A stretch of DNA of 64,000 nucleotides from Wenyingzhuangia aestuarii (GTDB taxonomy: Bacteria; Bacteroidota; Bacteroidia; Flavobacteriales; Flavobacteriaceae): positions 1-64,000 of the forward strand of contig NZ_JAATJG010000003.1 in the NCBI RefSeq assembly GCF_011927765.1, in the 5' to 3' direction. The notes under the pieces are model-generated. The model had not been told where the DNA came from. It saw only the letters and a list, made by a program, of their open reading frames with translations, and searched no databases. Positions 17,649 through 28,159 of this stretch are shown piece by piece. Every line of letters starts with the position of its first letter. The first letter of the stretch is position 1. A program made the translations under genes and the position numbers.

Positions 17649-17704
17649 TTGACGTATGTTAAGTAAACTGCGTAAAAACACCGTTTTTTTTTAACATACA
17701 TCAA
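17649..17704. repeat. 14-bp inverted repeat downstream of the gatB-aspS gene
   Basis: TTGACGTATGTTAA (17649-17662) and TTAACATACATCAA (17691-17704) match at 13 of 14 positions around a 28-base spacer containing a run of eight or more T. It lies between the fusion gene's stop and the promoter of the next gene. It may terminate the fusion transcript, but its shape is unlike the neighbouring terminators. Confidence 0.55.
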
Positions 17705-17711
17705 CTAAAAT

Positions 17712-20700
17712 TTATTTCTTCATAATCACTCTAACATTCATTTCTTCAACTTTTTTAGTTGATAATGGAGATGGAGAACCAAATAACAAATCTTCAGAGC
17801 TTCCTGTTTTAGGAAAAGCCATTACTTCTCTAATAGATGCTTTTTTCTCTAAAATCATCATTAATCTATCTACTCCCCATGCAATACCTCCGTGTGGTGG
17901 TGCTCCGTAATGAAAAGCCTCATACATCGTGCCAACACTCTTTAACATTTCTTCTTTATTGTAACCCATGTTTTTATAGGTTGCTTCTAAAATTTCAGGT
18001 TTGTGAGCACGAACAGATCCTCCTCCTATCTCATAACCGTTTAAAATTAAATCGTATTGTTGTGCAATAATATTACCAATTTCATCTTCTTTACCCTTCA
18101 TATGTTTATCTAAATCATAAAGAGCAGGCATAGAGAATGGATTGTGTGTAAAAGTCCACCTACCTTCTTCTGTTTTTTCAAACATTGGGAAATCTACTAC
18201 CCAAGCAGGTCTTAATTCTTTAGGATTAATTAATTTTAACATAGCTCCTAATTCTTGACGAACTGCATCTAAAGCTTTGTTAGCAGTAGCATAATCCGCT
18301 GCCGAAAAATAAACGATATCTCCAACTTGCGCATCACACTTTAGTATGATATTTTTAGCAATCTCTTCTCCTAAAAACTTAATAATTGGAGACTGTAAAT
18401 CATTTTCATTTACAATAATATAAGCCAATCCTCCTAAGCCATGTTGCTGTGCAATAGAAGTTAACTTTTCTATTTGTCCTTTAGACATTCGTTTTCCTCC
18501 TTGTTCTTCTGCAGAAACTTTAATACACTTTACAATTCCACCTTCATCAATAGGTTTAGAGAACACTTGGAATGTGGTATCTTTTACAATATCTGTAATG
18601 TCTTGCATTTGCAATCCAAAACGTAAATCTGGTCTATCACAACCATATTTATCCATGGCATCTTTGTAGGTAATTACTTCAAATGGACGTAAAATCCATT
18701 TGTTACCATATATTTTCTTTACAATGGTATTAAACATCTCTGTATTCAAATCTATGATTTGTTGCATAGATGCATAAGCCATTTCTATATCTAACTGTGT
18801 AAATTCTGGTTGACGATCTCCACGAGAATCTTCATCACGGAAACAACGAGCTATTTGGAAATACTTTTCAAAACCACCAACCATCAACATTTGTTTGAAC
18901 TGCTGTGGTGCTTGTGGCAAGGTATAAAAAGAACCTGGTTGCTTACGAGTGGGTACAATAAATTCTCTTGCACCTTCATCTGTTCCCGCAGTTAAAATAG
19001 GAGTTTCTATTTCTAAAAACTCTTGTTCGTCTAACATGTCACGTAACAACTTAATTACTCTATGACGATTGACTACTGCTTTACGAACTTCTTGATTTCT
19101 ATGATCTAAAAACTTATATTCAAAACGAACAGCTTCGTTAGAACGCATTGCCTTTTTAATTTCAAAAGGTAAAGTTCTAGATAAGTTTAAAATATCTAAA
19201 TCTGTAGCTTCTAATTCAACTTTTCCTGTTCTTAATCCAGCGTTGTAATCACTTTCGCTACGTTGTACTATTTTACCTGAAACTGTAATGACAGATTCTG
19301 GTTTTAATTTCACCAATTCATCTAAGTTAGGGAATGATTCTCTACTTAAACGAACCTGGATAACCTCATAAGAAGAATCACGCAAATCAATAAACATCAA
19401 CTCTCCATGATCTCTAACGGAACTTACCCAACCTGCTAAAGTTACAGTTTCATCAATTGTTTCTTCAGAAATTTGAGTGATGACATGTGTTCTGTATTCT
19501 TCTTTAATAATTAAAGGAATTTCAGGTAACACTTCGTTAGTACTTAGTACTGAGTCCTTAGTATTAAGTTCTTCTGTAGTTTCACTAATCTTTGTGCTTT
19601 GTACTTGAGACTTTGTACTACCCGACAGGGTTTCCAAAATCATTTCACGAACTACATTTCCTGGAGCTCCTTTTCCTATTTTACCAATTACTTTTCCTAC
19701 TAAAACTCCTGATTTTCCTTTGTTACCACCTTTAATATCATTGGCAATTGCTTCGTTTTCAGCAATAGCAGCATTTACTGCTTCTTGAATTTGCTCAGTA
19801 GAAATAGTGTTATCAGCAAAGTATTTTTTATAATCAAAACTAGCATCTGCTAATAGAGATTCAATTGCTTTTTGAACCAATACAACAGTAACTTCTCCGT
19901 TTTTAAAAGATTTAAAAATAGAGATTAAATCATCTATATTTTTTATCTTATCATAATCTTCTGCCTTTAAATTATTGGTTAATGTTTTGGCTACAAACGC
20001 TACATCACCAACAGCATCAATTAAACTCATTACCGTTTTAGAACGCAAAGCATCTGCTGTAAAAAACTTAGCATCTTGAGGCAATACTTTTCCTTCAATC
20101 AACTTAGATTCCACAAAATATGGCAATACTTTAGGATCTACAGTAATTCCATCAACCACATTTTTAATAGCCACAAAAGGTAAATCTGGCTCAGAAATAT
20201 AACGATAATCTGCATCGTATTCTTTCTTACGCATTACCTTAGTTTGCTTTAATGCTTCATCCCACAAAACCGTAGTTTGATCGGGTCTAAATTCTTTATG
20301 TTCTAAAAAGTAATTTAATTGTTTTTCTATTTCTTCTTTTAAAGCCTCAACCATAAACTTGAATGAATTCAAGTTTTTAATCTCGGTACGAGGGTTTAAA
20401 ACATCTGTTCCTTTGATACGTAAAGACACCGAAACATCTGACTTAAACTGACCTTTGTCTAAGTTGGCTTCAGAAATCCCTAAGTTTTGCACAATACGTT
20501 GAATGTATTGTGCATAAGTAGATGCATCTTCTATATTACGAATACATGGTTTGGTTACAATTTCAATTAACGGAACCCCCGCTTTGTTAAAATCTACCAA
20601 AGAAATGGTTTTCTCGTGCACTAATTTAGCCGCATCTTCTTCTACATGTACTTGCTCTATCTGTACTGTAAACTGAGAACCATCATTACGATAACAAGCC

Positions 20701-21053
20701 ACTTCTCCATCAGGAATGATAGGGTTGTGAAACTGTGTAATCTGAATATTTTTAGGGTTATCTGGATATTCGTAATGTTTACGATCCCAAGATATTACTT
20801 CGTTAGAAAAAGTAGAGTTTACGGCCTTACCAAAATAAATAGCTTTGGTAATAGCTTCTTTATTAATGGCTGGTAAAACTCCCATCTGACCTGTACATAC
20901 CGGACAAATATTTGTGTTTGCTTGCTCACTTTCTTCGTTAGCACATCCACAAAACAATTTAGATTTTGTGTTTAAACGTACGTGCGTTTCAATTCCAGCT
21001 ACCAACTCTATGTTGTTTTCTTCTAGTAGCGTATTTAATCTATCTAATTCCAT
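17712..21053 (-). CDS. gatB-aspS: GatB-AspRS fusion: amidotransferase subunit B joined to aspartyl-tRNA synthetase
   Basis: 1113 aa in one uninterrupted frame. Residues 1-476 are GatB: cradle with GIETHVRLNTKSKLFCGC, zinc cysteines C35, C37, C50 and C53, YPDNPKNIQITQ, and a helical/YqeY tail ending GKIGKGAPGNVVREMILE. Residues about 477-518 are a low-complexity Ser/Thr/Glu linker. Residues 519-1113 are a complete bacterial AspRS: anticodon-binding OB fold (GWVSSVRDHGELMFIDLRD), motif 2 (RCFRDEDSRGDRQPEFTQLD), GAD insertion, and motif 3 (GIAWGVDRLMMI). H549 in RDHG is the residue linked to non-discriminating AspRS. The ATG overlaps the gatA stop by one base. The product should both charge tRNA-Asp/tRNA-Asn and take part in GatCAB transamidation. 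Confidence 0.93.
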   Translation of the reverse strand: MELDRLNTLLEENNIELVAGIETHVRLNTKSKLFCGCANEESEQANTNICPVCTGQMGVLPAINKEAITKAIYFGKAVNSTFSNEVISWDRKHYEYPDNPKNIQITQFHNPIIPDGEVACYRNDGSQFTVQIEQVHVEEDAAKLVHEKTISLVDFNKAGVPLIEIVTKPCIRNIEDASTYAQYIQRIVQNLGISEANLDKGQFKSDVSVSLRIKGTDVLNPRTEIKNLNSFKFMVEALKEEIEKQLNYFLEHKEFRPDQTTVLWDEALKQTKVMRKKEYDADYRYISEPDLPFVAIKNVVDGITVDPKVLPYFVESKLIEGKVLPQDAKFFTADALRSKTVMSLIDAVGDVAFVAKTLTNNLKAEDYDKIKNIDDLISIFKSFKNGEVTVVLVQKAIESLLADASFDYKKYFADNTISTEQIQEAVNAAIAENEAIANDIKGGNKGKSGVLVGKVIGKIGKGAPGNVVREMILETLSGSTKSQVQSTKISETTEELNTKDSVLSTNEVLPEIPLIIKEEYRTHVITQISEETIDETVTLAGWVSSVRDHGELMFIDLRDSSYEVIQVRLSRESFPNLDELVKLKPESVITVSGKIVQRSESDYNAGLRTGKVELEATDLDILNLSRTLPFEIKKAMRSNEAVRFEYKFLDHRNQEVRKAVVNRHRVIKLLRDMLDEQEFLEIETPILTAGTDEGAREFIVPTRKQPGSFYTLPQAPQQFKQMLMVGGFEKYFQIARCFRDEDSRGDRQPEFTQLDIEMAYASMQQIIDLNTEMFNTIVKKIYGNKWILRPFEVITYKDAMDKYGCDRPDLRFGLQMQDITDIVKDTTFQVFSKPIDEGGIVKCIKVSAEEQGGKRMSKGQIEKLTSIAQQHGLGGLAYIIVNENDLQSPIIKFLGEEIAKNIILKCDAQVGDIVYFSAADYATANKALDAVRQELGAMLKLINPKELRPAWVVDFPMFEKTEEGRWTFTHNPFSMPALYDLDKHMKGKEDEIGNIIAQQYDLILNGYEIGGGSVRAHKPEILEATYKNMGYNKEEMLKSVGTMYEAFHYGAPPHGGIAWGVDRLMMILEKKASIREVMAFPKTGSSEDLLFGSPSPLSTKKVEEMNVRVIMKK
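19500..19625 (-). other. Linker segment between GatB and AspRS, repeat-like DNA
   Basis: In the coding direction this segment consists of near-copies of short units: AGTACAAAG, AAGTACAAAGCACAAAG, CTTAATACTAAGGACTCAG and TACTAAGTACTAACG. Such tandem units are typical of flavobacterial intergenic spacers (from memory), and the thiS-thiC spacer is similar in style. It encodes a polar, probably disordered linker rich in S, T, K and E. No ATG or stop is present in frame. Confidence 0.65.
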
Positions 21054-22453
21054 TACTGCACTTGGTTTAAGAAGTTTGCAAACTGTAAAATAGTTTGTTC
21101 TTTGTTTTTAGCTCCTGTTACTTGAATTCCAGTTTCGGTTCCAAACGGACATGTTAACGTTGGTAATTGTCCTAAACTGAACCCTACGGTATAAGCATCC
21201 GACAAATACATAGCATGTGGATTGCTTAATACTTCTCCTATTTTAGGAACAGGTCCTGGAGTTACAGGTGATAAAATAATATCTACTTTATTAAAATCAG
21301 CTTCAAAAGCTGCTTCTATTTCTTTTCTTAATTCTTGACCTTTTAAATAAATTGCATCTGAAAATCCTTGAGACAATACTTGGTTTCCTCCTACAATTCT
21401 TCGTTTTGTTTCCTCCGTAAAGTTTTCAGAACGAGTTACCATATAAGTTTCTTTCAAGTTTTTACCCTCAATACGGTCTCCGTAGTTAGTACCATCTAAC
21501 CTAGATAAGTTAGAGGCTGTTTCTGCCATGGCTAAGGTGTAGTAGGTAGAAACTAAAGTATCCGCATCAAAAAAGTCTAATTCTTGAACTTGGTACCCTG
21601 CTGTTTTAATTTTTTCTATCGTAGCTAAAAAATCAGCTTTAATAGTAGGATCAATTGCATCATTCTCTATAAAGTTTTTAAAGTAACCTACTTTAATTCC
21701 TTCGGGTTTAGAAGCAACCACCTCAGCACTAATCTTTTCAGAAACTACAGAAGTTTGATCTTTTGCATCTTTTCCACTGATGACATTCATCACAATAGCA
21801 ACATCTTCTATAGATTTTGCCAAAGGCCCTACGGTATCTGTAGAGGATGCATAAGCCATCAATCCGTAACGAGAAACTCGTCCGTAAGTTGGTTTTAATC
21901 CATAAATTTTATTGTATCCTGCTGGCTGACGGATAGAACCTCCTGTATCTCCTCCAATAGAAAAAACGGTATAACCTGCAGCTACATTTACAGCCGATCC
22001 TCCTGAAGAACCACCCGCTACTAAACTAGTATCTACTGCATTTTTAACACTTCCAAATACTGTGTTTTCAGAAGAAGAACCGTGACCAAAACTATCACAA
22101 TTTTCTTTAGCCATTGGAATGGCACCCGCATCTAACAACTTTTGAATAGCGGTTGCTGTGTAGGCTGATTTGTATTTTTTTAATAAATCTGAACTTGCAG
22201 ATGTATAGGTTCCTTGTACCATGTATACATCTTTAATTCCAAACGGAATTCCTTCTAACAAACCTATTTCTTCTCCATTGGCAATTTTAGCATCTACTTT
22301 TGCAGCAGCTTCTAAGGCCAAATGATCTAAAACAGTGTTTACTGAATTGAATTTATTTTCTTTTAGCAAGGCTAATTTTTGAGTTACCAATTCTGTACAA
22401 GTAAACTCTTTAGCGACTAACTGATTGTGTATTTTTTGAATTTGAGACTCCAT
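21053..22453 (-). CDS. gatA: Glutamyl/aspartyl-tRNA amidotransferase subunit A (GatA)
   Basis: 466 aa amidase-signature enzyme that releases ammonia from glutamine for transamidation of misacylated tRNA. The Ser-cisSer-Lys triad is K74 (GIKD), S149 (GGSSGGSA) and S173 (GGDTGGSIR). Length is normal. It starts directly after the gatC stop (TAGATG) and its stop overlaps the next start by one base, so gatC, gatA and the gatB-aspS fusion are translationally coupled. The fusion partner carries the tRNA kinase and channel functions. Confidence 0.95.
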   Translation of the reverse strand: MESQIQKIHNQLVAKEFTCTELVTQKLALLKENKFNSVNTVLDHLALEAAAKVDAKIANGEEIGLLEGIPFGIKDVYMVQGTYTSASSDLLKKYKSAYTATAIQKLLDAGAIPMAKENCDSFGHGSSSENTVFGSVKNAVDTSLVAGGSSGGSAVNVAAGYTVFSIGGDTGGSIRQPAGYNKIYGLKPTYGRVSRYGLMAYASSTDTVGPLAKSIEDVAIVMNVISGKDAKDQTSVVSEKISAEVVASKPEGIKVGYFKNFIENDAIDPTIKADFLATIEKIKTAGYQVQELDFFDADTLVSTYYTLAMAETASNLSRLDGTNYGDRIEGKNLKETYMVTRSENFTEETKRRIVGGNQVLSQGFSDAIYLKGQELRKEIEAAFEADFNKVDIILSPVTPGPVPKIGEVLSNPHAMYLSDAYTVGFSLGQLPTLTCPFGTETGIQVTGAKNKEQTILQFANFLNQVQ

Positions 22454-22720
22454 CTAACCTTCAATTACTTTAGACACCACTAAATACCCATCTTTCTCTT
22501 TTGGAAAGTTTTCTTTAATGATTTGTTTGGTGATTTCTGAACTATTTTCAACAACATCTGCACGCAAATCGCCTATAGACACTGCATTTTTTGCATTTTG
22601 ATTTGATGAATTTTGATTGATTTCAGCATTTTTGATTACATCAAACAACTTATCCACCGCCTCAGAAGACTTTGCTCCTTTGATGCTAGACAAGATGTCT
22701 ACAGGCATTATTTTACTCAT
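22454..22720 (-). CDS. gatC: Divergent GatC subunit
   Basis: 88 aa. The C-terminal half (LRADVVENSSE...FPKEKDGYLVVSKVIEG) is the GatC belt that wraps the GatA-GatB interface. The N-terminal half (MSKIMPVDILSSIKGAKSSE) is unlike the usual GatC helical pair and contains an Asn/Ser-rich stretch near residues 34-46. Position directly upstream of gatA supports the assignment. An alternative start at residue 5 cannot be excluded. The first gene of the operon, with a TATTTTCG box upstream on the minus strand. Confidence 0.8.
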   Translation of the reverse strand: MSKIMPVDILSSIKGAKSSEAVDKLFDVIKNAEINQNSSNQNAKNAVSIGDLRADVVENSSEITKQIIKENFPKEKDGYLVVSKVIEG

Positions 22721-22822
22721 TTCTTTTGTTTTTTAAGTCAGACTTCAAGCCTGCGAAAATACAAAAGTTTTAGCGGAGTTAAAAGCTTTGAAAGTCTAAT
22801 CTTTAGACTAGATTAATTCCAC

Positions 22823-22864
22823 AAAAAAAACAGTCAAATTCCCTTTAAAAATCTGACTGTTTTC
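22823..22864 (-). terminator. Terminator downstream of the porin gene
   Basis: Minus strand: ACAGTCA, a 17-base loop, TGACTGT, then eight T. It closes the SLC13-porin unit. Confidence 0.75.
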
Positions 22865-22890
22865 ACGAACAACTAATAAAAAAACAACTA

Positions 22891-24132
22891 TTATTTTATA
22901 CTTATCTGGTATTGCAATACTGCCATCCCTTTTCTATCTATTTCTTTTAGACTTGCAACATCAAAAACAGGTCTATATTGGTATCCTAAACTCAATTTAT
23001 TTCCATGCCCCTTTCCGTTTAAAAAGAAGTTTACTGTAAAGTCATACAACACCATTGCTTGCTCTAAAGCATCAAAATTTGAATATTGAACCGCAATATT
23101 TGGCTGAGTAATAACTTGCTTATTTACAGGAAACGCATACCCAAATTGGGTGTACCATGTAGTTCCTGTTCCTATCATAGGAAATCCGTTACCATCTCCA
23201 TTATAGGTAGTTCCTGAACTGCTATCAAATACAGAACCATTTGCATCTACAGATCTTATGTAGTTTTTACCAAAATCTAGATTGTAACAACCTAAATAAG
23301 CAGTAATTCCATGATTAACCTCTAAAGGTAAACTCAAGAAAGAATCCACAGCCCAATTTTTCATATCATACAAATTAGTAGCAGCTGATACAACATCTCC
23401 ATCGGCAAAAGCTTTTTCTTGAAACTGTCCTCCTATACCAATATTAAACACCTTCTTTTTGTTAATATAGGTTCCTGTTTGGTAAGATGATTTGTTAGAT
23501 TCCTCTTCAAAAAATTGATATTTTACATAAGTAGAAACTCTTTTTCTTGGTCTATTATTTGCAAAATCTACCTTTCCAACTGTAAGAGCTTTGGTTACTG
23601 TTATTGGGTTTGAAACTACCAATCTATAATCAAACTTAGCTACCTGTCCCTTAAACCAAACACTTAAATTACGACCTAAATCATCATCTTTATTCACTGT
23701 ATTTAAAGAAAACAATGGAGAATCTAAGCCCATTAATGATTTTGAAGAACGCACATTCCATCTATCCAAACCTTGCCACCCAGACTTTCCCAATCCAACC
23801 TCTAACTCTTTAGAGAAAGAATACTCCGCATACAAGTCTAACACTTGCAAAGGAAAATTTTGAGACTTATGATTAAAATTATTTCCTCCAAACATTGCAT
23901 ATGTATATATTTTAGGAGTAATTTGAGATGAAACAGGAATTCTTAACCTACGGATTGACACATCGGTATAACTATCTGTTTTTTCACCATTAATAGTAGT
24001 CCCCTCATTTAAATCAGAATATCTTGCCCAAAGTTGAGTTGTTATAGACCAATTTACTTTTGGTTTGTCCTGAGCTTTAAGCCCAACACTTAGCAACATT
24101 AACACGAGGACTATTTCCTTAATATTTTTCAT
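22891..24132 (-). CDS. Outer-membrane porin, OprP/phosphate-selective-porin-like
   Basis: 413 aa with a signal peptide (MKNIKEIVLVLMLLSVGLKA-Q). The mature part alternates aromatic and polar residues as in a beta barrel and ends with LQYQISIK. RRLRIPVSSQITPKIYTYAMFG and the LDLYAEYSFSKELEVGLGK segment resemble porin O/P family strands. The gene lies 18 bases after an SLC13-type transporter on the same strand. The pair may move the same anion or dicarboxylate across outer and inner membranes; this pairing is inference. Confidence 0.7.
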   Translation of the reverse strand: MKNIKEIVLVLMLLSVGLKAQDKPKVNWSITTQLWARYSDLNEGTTINGEKTDSYTDVSIRRLRIPVSSQITPKIYTYAMFGGNNFNHKSQNFPLQVLDLYAEYSFSKELEVGLGKSGWQGLDRWNVRSSKSLMGLDSPLFSLNTVNKDDDLGRNLSVWFKGQVAKFDYRLVVSNPITVTKALTVGKVDFANNRPRKRVSTYVKYQFFEEESNKSSYQTGTYINKKKVFNIGIGGQFQEKAFADGDVVSAATNLYDMKNWAVDSFLSLPLEVNHGITAYLGCYNLDFGKNYIRSVDANGSVFDSSSGTTYNGDGNGFPMIGTGTTWYTQFGYAFPVNKQVITQPNIAVQYSNFDALEQAMVLYDFTVNFFLNGKGHGNKLSLGYQYRPVFDVASLKEIDRKGMAVLQYQISIK

Positions 24133-24150
24133 TTTTCTAAATTGAACTTA

Positions 24151-25602
24151 TTAAATTAACCCTGCCCATTGAAAACCTAACACCACTAGCACCACTATAA
24201 TTGGCCCAAGTAAACCAGCAATCAATCCTCCAAATCTAAAATCTTTTTGCTCTATGAGACCTGTACTAAAAGAAATAGCATTTGGTGGTGTAGAAATTGG
24301 AAAGAACAATGCTGTTGATGCACTAAACCCAATAACCAAAGGCAAAATAATTGGATTATCTGTTGCTAAAATAATTGCAATTGGAATTAAAATAGTAGTA
24401 GTTGCTGTATTACTCATAAAATTTGATAAAACCACAGTGATTAAAGCAAACACTCCAATCATAACATATCCGTTTAAGCTATATTCATTTAACAATCCTA
24501 CATAGTAAGCAGCTAACCCCGTTTCTTTAATTGCTAGTCCTAAAGACAAACCTCCTGCAACCAACATTAAAGTATCCCAAGGTAGTTTTCTTACATCTTC
24601 TGAATTTACAATTCGAAACATCGTCAACAACATAATAGGCAACATAGAGACTGTAGAAGCAGATATACCATGAACTTTACCTGTTAACCACAACAACATA
24701 GTCAACACCAAAACACCTAAGACAAATTTCTTTTTCATCATAAATATTTTTTCTGTAGAACCTTCTTCTGGCTCTCCTTCACTTAAAAATCCTAAATCGA
24801 TGGTAGATACTTTAGGTATAAATTTACTAATCATAATAAACCAGAAAATCAATACCAAAATAATCGCTACCGGAAACCCAATCATCATCCATTCTAAGAA
24901 TCCAAATTTAATTCCGTTTTGTAACAATCCATCTACAGCAACTGCGTTTGGTGGTGAACCAATAATAGTTCCCATCCCTCCTAAAGAAGCCGCAGCAGGA
25001 ATACCAATTAATAAAGCTTTGGTAATTTTAGCATCTTTTGGCAATGTTTTTAAAAACGGTAACACGGCAGCAATCATCATAGCTGTAGTTGCAGTATTAC
25101 TCATAATCATAGAAAACACAGCGGTAACCAACATAATACCTAACAACACATACCTTGGTTTTGTTCCAAATCTTTTAATGGTTAGTTTAAATATGGTTTT
25201 ATCTAACCCTACTTTCTGCATTGCTTCCGCCATAAAGAAACCACCTAACATTAGCCATATTACTGAGTTTGACCATGTTTGTACATATTTCTGAACTATT
25301 TTATTAGAAGTAGTAGGATCTATATCGTGATAATGTTTTCCGAGGGCAAAAACCAGAAACCCAAAAATTAGCAACCCTACCGTAAAGGGGGGAATAGCTT
25401 CTGTTACCCATAAACACACGGATAATATTAATAAAAACAACACATAGATCTGAGGAGTATCTAAAGCTGGAGATTGTAACATATAAGTTCCTCCAAACGC
25501 TAAAATAATACTTATCAAGAAATTAATAATTCTTCCTTGATAACTAACCATGTGCTGAATACTGGAATATTTTCTGATTGAATCTGATCTTGAATCTGAC
25601 AT
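24151..25602 (-). CDS. SLC13/DASS-family sodium-coupled anion symporter
   Basis: 483 aa inner-membrane protein with about 11-12 helices. The two SNT motifs (MSNTATTAM and MSNTATTTI) and the paired substrate loops GTIIGSPPNA and FPISTPPNA define the divalent-anion:Na+ symporter family. Typical substrates are C4-dicarboxylates, citrate or sulfate; the sequence alone does not decide. The N-terminal about 25 residues are hydrophilic. It heads a two-gene unit with the porin downstream. Confidence 0.9.
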   Translation of the reverse strand: MSDSRSDSIRKYSSIQHMVSYQGRIINFLISIILAFGGTYMLQSPALDTPQIYVLFLLILSVCLWVTEAIPPFTVGLLIFGFLVFALGKHYHDIDPTTSNKIVQKYVQTWSNSVIWLMLGGFFMAEAMQKVGLDKTIFKLTIKRFGTKPRYVLLGIMLVTAVFSMIMSNTATTAMMIAAVLPFLKTLPKDAKITKALLIGIPAAASLGGMGTIIGSPPNAVAVDGLLQNGIKFGFLEWMMIGFPVAIILVLIFWFIMISKFIPKVSTIDLGFLSEGEPEEGSTEKIFMMKKKFVLGVLVLTMLLWLTGKVHGISASTVSMLPIMLLTMFRIVNSEDVRKLPWDTLMLVAGGLSLGLAIKETGLAAYYVGLLNEYSLNGYVMIGVFALITVVLSNFMSNTATTTILIPIAIILATDNPIILPLVIGFSASTALFFPISTPPNAISFSTGLIEQKDFRFGGLIAGLLGPIIVVLVVLGFQWAGLI

Positions 25603-25862
25603 TATATAGTTGTTTTTAGTTTCTATATAAATTTACGCTAGAACCTAATTTTAAACTATCAAAAATCCATTATTTTCGAAAACGATATAAGTGTATTTTT
25701 AAGTCAAATAGTCAGTAAACATGCCTTATTAGATGATTATTATCATAGTTTTGACTCTTGAATTTATTTAAAAATATATGCTTTTTTAAAGCTTTCCAAA
25801 AACAAGATTCTAGCAAATCAAAAACTCATCAAAAAAGTGATTCAAAAAAAGCAGATTTGACG

Positions 25863-25880
25863 TTTTTAGAATTCTAAAAA
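25863..25880. repeat. 18-bp perfect palindrome upstream of gyrB
   Basis: TTTTTAGAATTCTAAAAA is fully self-complementary. It lies about 160 bases upstream of the gyrB -7 box and could be a protein-binding site; a chance match in AT-rich DNA is possible. Confidence 0.5.
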
Positions 25881-26038
25881 AGCTCATAAATCAATTTTTT
25901 AAAAACGAAGCAAAAAAATTTAACATCCAAATTCAAAAACCCTAAATAAAGCCATTTAAAGGCTATTTAAGGACTTTTTAGTTTTTAAGCACTTAACGGA
26001 TTTTTAGCACTACTCCTTTTTAAACACATCTTATTTAT

Positions 26039-26046
26039 TATATTTG
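26039..26046 (+). promoter_or_regulatory. -7 box (TATATTTG) of gyrB
   Basis: TATATTTG matches TAnnTTTG, 39 bases before the gyrB ATG. Confidence 0.5.
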
Positions 26047-26073
26047 ATAGGATTCAAAAATCTAAAACAATAA

Positions 26074-28026
<1,953 letters not shown>

Positions 28027-28052
28027 TTAAAAGCTCACACAAAACAAATCCC

Positions 28053-28088
28053 AAAGGAGATGAATTTAAATTCATTTCCTTTTTTTTA
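28053..28088 (+). terminator. Terminator after gyrB
   Basis: AAAGGAGATGAATTT pairs with AAATTCATTTCCTTT (one G-T wobble), followed by T8. Confidence 0.82.
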
Positions 28089-28118
28089 TTAACAAATTCT
28101 TTAAAATGCGTTTGTTCC

Positions 28119-28126
28119 TATTTTTG
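28119..28126 (+). promoter_or_regulatory. -7 box (TATTTTTG) of the gene at 28160
   Basis: TATTTTTG, 33 bases before the ATG. No convincing -33 element. Confidence 0.4.
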
Positions 28127-28159
28127 TACCTTCGTAGGTAACGTAAAACAACTACACTT

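Noticed and set aside
17712-21053. GatB-AspRS fusion as a sequencing artefact
   Set aside because: Both domains are in frame, complete and motif-intact; the linker has no stop or frame break. A residual chance of error at the junction is covered by the refutation test in the findings.
24254-24505. Open frame on the plus strand
   Set aside because: Also antisense to the SLC13 gene, no family resemblance.
24800-25294. 164-codon open frame on the plus strand
   Set aside because: It is antisense to the SLC13 gene; the repetitive Ile/Asn-rich translation reflects codons of transmembrane helices in the other strand.
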